From: Haplosporangium gracile
Lineage: Eukaryota > Mortierellomycota > Mortierellomycetes > Mortierellales > Mortierellaceae
DNA: 25,179 bases
NCBI GenBank assembly: GCA_015499985.1
Contig: JAAAUF010000617.1
Coordinates: 1 to 25,179 of the forward strand
Direction of reading: 5' to 3'
Shown here: positions 19,377 through 25,179 of the stretch, one piece after another
Numbering within the stretch: position 1 is the stretch's first letter
Layout: each line of letters opens with the position of its first letter
The notes under the pieces: generated by a model
The model's input: only the letters and a program-made list of their open reading frames with translations
What the model was told of the DNA's origin: nothing
Database searches by the model: none
Position numbers and translations under genes: made by a program

Positions 19377-21950
19377 ATGTCAAGGTCGCCACAACTTTAT
19401 TCAGAGGTAAAATCCACTTTCTCGCACACGCACCCCACTCCAGTCACCACACAGCTCTCATTCCTAATGTGAGAAGGAATCACATTCACGGGAATGTAAT
19501 TTCTGAACGCGGACATGCAACATGAGTGAAAAACTTGTTTCTTTTCTTTTTCTTCCCTTCCTTGCCTTGTCCTGTACCTGACCACCCCCCCGTGCCTTGC
19601 TGTTTGGTTGTGTTTTGAAACACGATTTTTAGGACCAGCAAGAGATCTTTATTGCAATACCGCCGCCACTGGTTCCACCACTCGCGCGCCAGCTGAGCTC
19701 GAGCCACCATGGGATCGTCAATTCACAGCAACTTGCTACACCAACAACATCTACAGACAATTCTTTCGAACAATGGACTTCCTTTGAGCCACTCTTAATT
19801 CAGCAACAACAATTGCAACAACAGCAGCAGCAACGGGCGTTGGCGTTACTGGGTGGCGATCGTGAATCTCCAGGGACTGCTTCAGCAGGAGTGGAGCCTG
19901 GTGGGAGTAATAGCAGTGCTGGTGCTAGTGGACAGGATCAGGGACTGCCACCTAGGCCGGTGAGAAGTGGTTCGCGGATGGCACTTGACAGCAATACCTC
20001 TAATGCCAGTAACACCTCTAACGCCAGTAACACCAGCACCACAACAACAAATCGTGCAAGTGCAGAAGGAGGAGGCGTAATCTCCCTAAACACCCCCGTT
20101 TCCTCACCCCAACAAGCACCACTGCCCATCTCCCTGCCAGTTCAACTCCTAAACCGACTCTACCCATTCTCTGCCATGTCTACATCTGGCGGTGGGAATG
20201 GTGGTATCAACTCGTCGGTGATCGAGAGTAGTTCCTGTGCCTCCTCGTCCTCTGCTGGATCGTATCACTCCCGGAACTTTATGAGTGGTGTTGGAAGCGG
20301 TGTCAGTGTTGGTGGAGGGTTTGGATCAAGGAGCGCGGCGTCTATAATGCAGCAACATCAGCCTGATATGATGGCGAGACGGAATTCGACAGAGCTGGCC
20401 AGGACTGCAGCCGCAACCGCGATTGTCAACACCCTTGTGAGTCGAGGGAACAGCAACAGCAGTGGTAGTAGTAGCAGTGAGGCGGTAGGATTGTCCATCC
20501 CGCGTGGGGATAGTCCGTATATCCCTTCTTCTTTGTCAATGCTCTTTTCGGACCCCGAGATCATGCAGGTCCAAACTGAGTTTGAGCAGCAACAGCAACA
20601 ATATCAGCAACAGCATCAGCAGCAACAGCAAAGGAGGACGTCAAGTACACAATTGATATTGTCGCATTCTGGATCAGGGGTTGAATCTGGGATATTCACA
20701 CATTCGGAGAGAGACGATCAGGAGAGCAGTAGTGTCGTGGAGGACCATGACGATGGTGTATATGGAGAGGAGAGCCGATTACTTCAAGATTCAGGAAGGA
20801 GCGCGCAAGGAACACATGCACCAATAACAGTAACAGCTGCTGCAGAAAGAGAAGGAGATGGCGGTGGGTATGGGTATGAGGTCGTACAGGAGGACCAACA
20901 GGAGGACGTGTTCAGACCATATGTGGCAATGATGGCGCGAGACGATTACCTGGCACCGCACGAACCTTCCTCCTCCAGCCCGTTGTTTCCGTCCCCGTTG
21001 ACGACGCTTGGGGGATTTGCGTCAGGAACCAGTATGCTGGATGTCGCTGAAGGTGAGTGTTTGTGTTCGTTTTCTTAAATACAGTCCGGGTTTATTATGA
21101 GGCAGGAACATGGAACGAAGGAGCACGTGGCGGGGGGGTTTGGGCGAAACCCCGTCAGTGTTGGTAGTACGATGGAACGGAGTCGTGCTACATAAAAAAG
21201 AAGGCGTGCGAAAACTGTAGAATTTTTTTGAATCCCTTCGGACTACCAAGCTAACGCCACGCTCGTTCTTCTTTTCTTTACAATTCTTTTCATACTTTTT
21301 GTCCGAAAAATTGACATTAATAACAAACAGGCCAACAGGCACAGGCTGCTGGAAGGATATGGCGGGACTACGGGACTATGATGGAAAATGGCACCGGTGG
21401 ACAATTCCGACAACAACAGTACCAGAATCCAACAGCAACCCAGAGTCATGCTGCTTATTACCATGCCGTGTCCAACTATCATTACTCGTACAACAGTCAT
21501 CCGCACGACGATGCAGGAGGAGGGGGAGGAGGGTCATCGTCGTCGACTTCACAGGTCAACCCGTGTGTTCCAACGGGTCATTATGCAGTCCCAGAGAGTT
21601 GGCAGTGGAGACGGCAACATGGTCGCGGGGCTAGTCATCAATCTTATGGCAGTACTGGTGGTAATGGTGGCACGAGAAGGAATAATGATAATAATTCGGA
21701 TGACCACTGGCTCTGGGGCATGTAAGTCTACTTTTTTGTCCCTTCTTTTTGTTTTTTTGTGGACGCCTCCTGATATTTTCTCTTCATTGGCATTAACTAA
21801 CATGTCCTTTTCTTTTTTCTTCTTTTTTTCTTTTCACTCATTTGTTGACATATGCTTTCATCTTCTCCCTCTTGAAGACTGGCATCGGTGGTCGGTTGTT
21901 GGGTCTGCTGCGAAAGTCCAGCCGCCTGCTGTTCCAATTGCTGCCTGTAA
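19377..21950 (+). CDS. orphan low-complexity protein with possible Cys-rich C-terminus, 4 exons
   Basis: I do not recognise this protein. The proposed exons are 19377-19406, 19633-21052, 21331-21721 and 21878-21950, giving 1,914 nt and 637 aa. Exon 1 encodes MSRSPQLYSE and joins in phase 0 to DQQEIFIAIPPPLVPP. If exon 1 is wrong, the first in-frame ATG is 19978. The body is Ser/Gly/Gln-rich, with Q runs, an NTSNAS repeat and an acidic VVEDHDDG region. A more conserved-looking stretch, LDVAEGQQAQAAGRIWRDY, spans junction 2/3. Exon 3 ends DDHWLWG. Splicing from GTAAGT at 21722 adds a 24-residue hydrophobic tail with seven Cys; without it, the frame stops at 21723-21725 (614 aa). A gene is likely from the long open frame and consistent splice phases; both ends are uncertain. 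Confidence 0.68.
19407..19632 (+). other. first intron of the orphan gene with nested hairpin
   Basis: This 226-nt intron has donor GTAAAA and acceptor TTTTTAG. It carries a nested inverted repeat at 19459-19496: outer arms CATTCC/GGAATG and inner arms AATGTGA/TCACATT around a GAAGGAA loop. Confidence 0.55.
20587..20631 (+). repeat. CAG/CAA coding tract (poly-Q) in the orphan gene
   Basis: A second Gln-rich run, with CAG and CAA mixed and Tyr and His interruptions, follows the shorter Q run at 19801-19836. Both are in the orphan gene's frame and fit a disordered protein. Confidence 0.8.
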
Positions 21951-22571
21951 CCCCTCTCTCCTCCCTTTCCTTTCCGTTCCCGTCTGTTCATCTCGGCATA
22001 AAAAAACAAAAACGAAAAAATGAAAAAAAAAAGTTCCCAGCTTCGTCGCCGAAAACTCCGCCCTTCTTCGGCTTTAAAACAACAGGACGCACATGAATAT
22101 TATTGTCGATGTATGTATTCAGTTAAGAGGGCTTAGGTTTTCTTTTTCCGACGGGGTATCGATGGTGTGAATGAGGTACCGTGAGGGAGGAAGAGAGGCA
22201 TTTATATATGCTCTGCCACGCCAGGACAGGGTCACGGTGTCCATGTTTACAATCACATCTACAGGAAAGGGAAAAAAAAAAGTGATTGATGTTGCATGAA
22301 AAAAAAAAAGTGCTTTTTTTTTTTCTTCTTTGTTTTTTTCTGTCTTGTCTGGTCGACAGATTTTCCGTGGCGAAATAGAAAAACTGGATTGTTGTTTAGT
22401 TGCATGAGCGAGCACGGCCTCAATGCCAGTTTGAAAGAGAGGGGGAGAAAATAGCGCACAATAAACTAGTGCAATTGAACACCAAGAGCTAAGAAAAAAA
22501 AAAGAAAAAAAAGAAACGATATTGGGCGTGATGGCTTGACAATAGCAGGCTGTTTTCTTTGTTATCTCTGT

Positions 22572-22593
22572 TGTGTGTGTGTGTGTGTGTGTG
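22572..22593. repeat. (TG)11 microsatellite
   Basis: A pure TG dinucleotide run lies in the intergenic region and is likely length-variable between isolates. Confidence 0.9.
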
Positions 22594-23432
22594 GAGTAGT
22601 TAATCGATAGACGTTGTTTGATGGTGTTTCCCGCGGCAAATTTGAGCGCAAAAAAAAGACAATGTCTGTTTTGGTGTTTTCTTCCTTCATTTATCACCTA
22701 AGCAAACTTACACAAGTGGACAAAAAAGCACAAACAACAACAACTAACAGCAACAAAACTTGTAACAGCTTCAATCGAAGCTAAAAAAGAATCGAGAACT
22801 TGAGGAAATTGCTCTTCAATTTCTTTTTTCTATTTAAATGGAGACTTTTGAAGTAAGCTGGTACTCGTTGTCTTTCACGGTTCGAGGGGTCGAGGTCCTC
22901 CTGTTGATGTTCTGACGAGCGAGGATAAAAGGAAATAAGCAAGGGTAAAAAAACCCCCCCAACGAAAAATAGAGATGCATTGTGAGAAACAACAGGAACA
23001 TATGTTGATGTGTCTCCCATCGGCCATGGGCCACGGACAATCGGCATGAAAATATAAAAAATAAAAAAGACGATGCGTTGCTTTCTGCATTGCGCTCACT
23101 TTGTTTCTATTGCAGGATGGGAAAAATGGGTAGTCTGACACATACAGGAGAACGGATGAACGGACGGACGTTTTTGGCCGAAGTAAGAGCAAAGCGTGCA
23201 AAGGTAAGCAGAGAGAGGGAGAGCGAGGCATGCGGACATACACACAACAGCCGTGGCCTTTCTCCCGCCGATAAAACATTTATTTTGGTATTCCGCGCGC
23301 TGGAATATTTTTGCGTTCCTGAAAAGAAAAAAAAAAGGAAGCGCTCGCGAGACAAGTGAAGTGAGTCTCGAAGAGAACAGGGTCTGGGCTGGGGAAAGGA
23401 AAGAAGACTGAAAAAAGGGAGTGAGCACACAA

Positions 23433-23476
23433 GAGGAGAGGAGAGGAGAGGAGAGGAGAGGAGAGGGGAGGGGAGT
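23433..23476. repeat. (GAGAG)n pentanucleotide repeat and GGGGA run
   Basis: At least six exact 5-bp GAGAG units run from 23436 to 23465 and pass into GGGGAGGGGAG. The tract lies about 150 bp before the TM2 gene start, where the strand then switches to C/T-rich. Confidence 0.88.
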
Positions 23477-23622
23477 GAAAGGGAAAAAGGAAAATTATCT
23501 CTCCACTGACGCCTCTTCTTTTTCTTTTCCCTTTTCACTTTTCCTCTCTTCTTTCTTTTCTTCTTCACTTCACTTCACACCACACCCTCCTCCCTTCCAC
23601 CACACCCACCCCTAACACCAAC

Positions 23623-24635
23623 ATGTCCAACTACGGCGCCAACAACCACAGCCACCGCGACGAGGAGAGCCAGGCCCTGCTCAACGGTCAGCCCATCGTC
23701 GTCGAGGAGACCACCTTCTTCGGCCGCACCTTCCACCACGTCCACCACCACCGCAAGAGATACTTTGCCCTCTGGCTCCTCGCTGCCGTCTCGGCCATTG
23801 CTATCGTTCTCGGTCTCTACCACTACCACAAGAACCAGGGCAATGATATCTTCAACATCAACGGCAAGAGGGATCACGTCTGCGAGTCTGACCGCTCTTA
23901 CCCTATTACCATCCTCTTGTCCATCTTCTTTGGATACGTCGGGTACGTCTTCTCTTCCTTGTCTTTTTGCTAAAGTTGTTTTGATTCTTTTTTTACTGTG
24001 TTTATGCGTGTTCTTGTTCTCTTTACTGCCGATGGAGCCCTTTTCTGTTACATGTTTCCTTATGCGTCTCTTCTGGAGCAGTCTGCCAAGAAAAAGGATA
24101 AAAGATAAAAAAGAAGCAAAAAAAGGTGGCATAACATTATGTAACAAACTACCAGCCACTCCATTTCAGCCTTGTTTCTCTCTCTCTGTCGTTCTTCTCT
24201 CGCATCTCTCGATGGCTTTTGTTGTCTGGGTGAATTGTCTTCTTCCCTTCGAGTCCATCTCTGTTCAGCCTCCTTTCAATACTTTCAGTACTCATTTCTA
24301 TTTTTCCCACAAAGGAAAATTTTCGTTCCCCCTTCTTGCTCTCTACTCCTTCCCCTCTTCCCATGCCATCTCTTATCCAACCTTGCTGAACAACACCCAG
24401 CGCGAAAGAAGAACCCTCATCGAACTAGAACGAACAAAACTAACATGCCTAATATGCTCATTCCTTCCACTCTCTTTCTGTTAGAATTGACCGCTTCTAC
24501 CTCGGATACATCATCTCGTCGTTGTTGAAGCTCGCCACCGCCGGAGGACTCGGTATCTGGTACATTATCGATATCATCCTTATCGTCATTGGTGCCCTCC
24601 CCGACCACAACGGATGCTCCCTCATCGCTCCTTAA
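23623..24635 (+). CDS. TM2-domain membrane protein, 2 exons
   Basis: Exons 23623-23942 and 24485-24635 give 471 nt and 156 aa. A short polar N-terminus carries an acidic dileucine motif (E15-S-Q-A-L19-L20), a signal used for vacuolar or lysosomal sorting. A basic HHHRKR stretch precedes helix 1 (about 47-66, FALWLLAAVSAIAIVLGLY). After a charged loop with one Cys, the TM2 domain begins: helix ITILLSIFFGYVG, the family turn GIDRFYLGY across the splice, then LLKLATAGGLGIWYIIDIILIVIGA. The motif matches the TM2 hallmark G-x-[HD]-R-F-Y-L-G and the G-x-x-G-I-W-x-x-D ending. Three helices are predicted. The protein ends soon after. The family's function in fungi is unknown. The splice GG|A in phase 2 is unambiguous. 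Confidence 0.9.
23943..24484 (+). other. 542-nt intron of the TM2 gene
   Basis: Donor GTACGT and acceptor TGTTAG bound this long intron. An ACTAAC branch-point match lies near 24439-24444, about 40 nt before the acceptor. The inside is T/C-rich; the read-through ORF is low complexity. No RNA gene is evident. Confidence 0.82.
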
Positions 24636-25179
24636 ATCACTTCTTGCATCACTCAAAGCAGCAGCAACACTCAAGGAAGGCTTTTTTTTTTCTTCTGACC
24701 TTTGGATAACAAAGTGAAGGAAAGGAAAGCTTTTTTTTTTTCAAAAAGCTTTTGTTCATATTTCTATTCATTGTACATATTGCATCTTTTTTCTTCGTTT
24801 TTTCTAGGAAAAACATGCGAAGGAAAAAGGCATGGGAATAAAAAATCATCTTTTGTTCCTAAATATACATACCAGCTTTTTCTCAAGGACGTGTCATGGT
24901 GTGCTTTTCTTTTTGGTTCTTCGATTGCCTCGAATATCTGTTTTTCTTCATCCAGACACGCAAAACATGCAAGGGCGAACTAGGGGTGTGTGTGTGTGTG
25001 TGCGACAAACTATGCAAGCGCGCGAGTGTGTGGCATGCCTGATGGTTGATGGGGTTAGCAAGCCTGTTCTGTGCACAGTAGTAGCGGAGTAGTTGCATGC
25101 CACGGCACATACACACTGAACGTGGGGAAGAAGGAACGACACGAAAAAAAAAAAGTAAGGGGTTTTTTTTTTTTTTTTT
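24636..25179. other. 3' flank of the TM2 gene to window end
   Basis: The sequence holds T-runs, an AATAAA at 24837-24842 about 200 nt after the stop, and a (GT)8 run (24986-25002). It ends in a 17-T homopolymer (25163-25179), which suggests a contig edge. No ORF is convincing. Confidence 0.55.

Larger units (their letters stand above)
21951..23622. other. 1.67 kb intergenic region, no gene seen
   Basis: The region holds A- and T-runs, a (TG)11 microsatellite (22572-22593), a near-palindromic TATA-like GCATTTATATATGC (22198-22211), and a GAGAG repeat (about 23433-23476) followed by a C/T-rich leader up to ATG 23623. The longest ORF (22119-22697, -) is dominated by low complexity with His/Thr repeats and I do not accept it as a gene. 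A GGTTCGA at 22879 is not part of a tRNA. Confidence 0.55.

Noticed and set aside
19813..21078. Taking the orphan gene to start at TTG 19813 and end in the intron at 21078
   Set aside because: The frame is open upstream to an acceptor at 19632, a phase-matched ATG exon lies at 19377, and a GTGAGT donor at 21053 leads in frame to exon 3.
21331..21950. Orphan gene as the Dsc3-type ubiquitin-ligase subunit
   Set aside because: A short IWRDY...WLWG pattern recalls its C-terminal region, but there is no ubiquitin-like domain and the expected second membrane helix is missing; too weak to name.
22119..22697. 192-aa minus-strand ORF
   Set aside because: It is built from low-complexity stretches (His/Thr, Phe and Lys runs) caused by microsatellites and A/T runs, with no family resemblance.
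22879..22885. GGTTCGA as a tRNA B box
   Set aside because: It is followed by GGGG, not the required CC, and there is no A box or cloverleaf around it.

Overview
The window reads as nuclear DNA of a filamentous, early-diverging fungus, most like Mortierellomycota or another Mucoromycota. This is an inference from style, not from a database match. I can rebuild nine protein-coding genes carrying 20 spliceosomal introns, all GT-AG, most of them 90-170 nt with GTAAGT/GTACGT-like donors. Coding exons favour C-ending codons. Many start codons are preceded by pyrimidine-rich leaders. The protein set is eukaryotic: cytosolic ribosomal protein eS7, a two-domain ethanolamine-phosphate cytidylyltransferase, a GPALPP-motif protein, a mitochondrial ABC1/ADCK kinase-like protein, a GUCT-type DEAD-box helicase, an HSPA12-type Hsp70-like ATPase, an MDR oxidoreductase, a low-complexity orphan and a TM2-domain membrane protein.

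Layout: 1-789 is the 3' flank of eS7 (- strand, 790-2113). A 1.5 kb divergent intergenic region follows, then ECT1 (+, 3581-5520), which converges on the GPALPP1-like gene (-, 5700-7029). A 311-bp divergent region separates that gene from the ADCK1/Mcp2-like gene (+, 7341-9540), which is followed in tandem by the DDX21/50-like helicase (+, 9789-12155, with a 10-N assembly gap). The helicase converges on the Hsp70-like gene (-, 12461-15792, with a 1,046-nt intron). Across a 1.6 kb divergent promoter region lie the MDR oxidoreductase (+, 17349-18566), the orphan gene (+, 19377-21950) and the TM2 gene (+, 23623-24635). The window ends in a 17-T run.

The genes do not form a pathway, cluster or mobile element. 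They are ordinary housekeeping and accessory loci placed side by side. Two have links to membranes or phospholipid: ECT1 makes CDP-ethanolamine, and Mcp2-type proteins affect mitochondrial lipid homeostasis. Adjacency alone is no evidence that they act together. I found no tRNA, rRNA, CRISPR array, transposon or virus-like sequence.

The observations most worth checking are: (i) two ECT1 introns at exactly equivalent positions in the duplicated catalytic domains, each splitting the HxGH glycine codon in phase 1; (ii) the orphan gene's last donor site overlapping an in-frame stop, so that splicing decides whether a 7-cysteine tail is added; (iii) a stop-free intron of length divisible by three in the helicase; (iv) a Q/P-rich N-terminus on the Hsp70-like ATPase, with three diverged ~74-bp repeats in its long intron. 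No clearly new biological system is visible.
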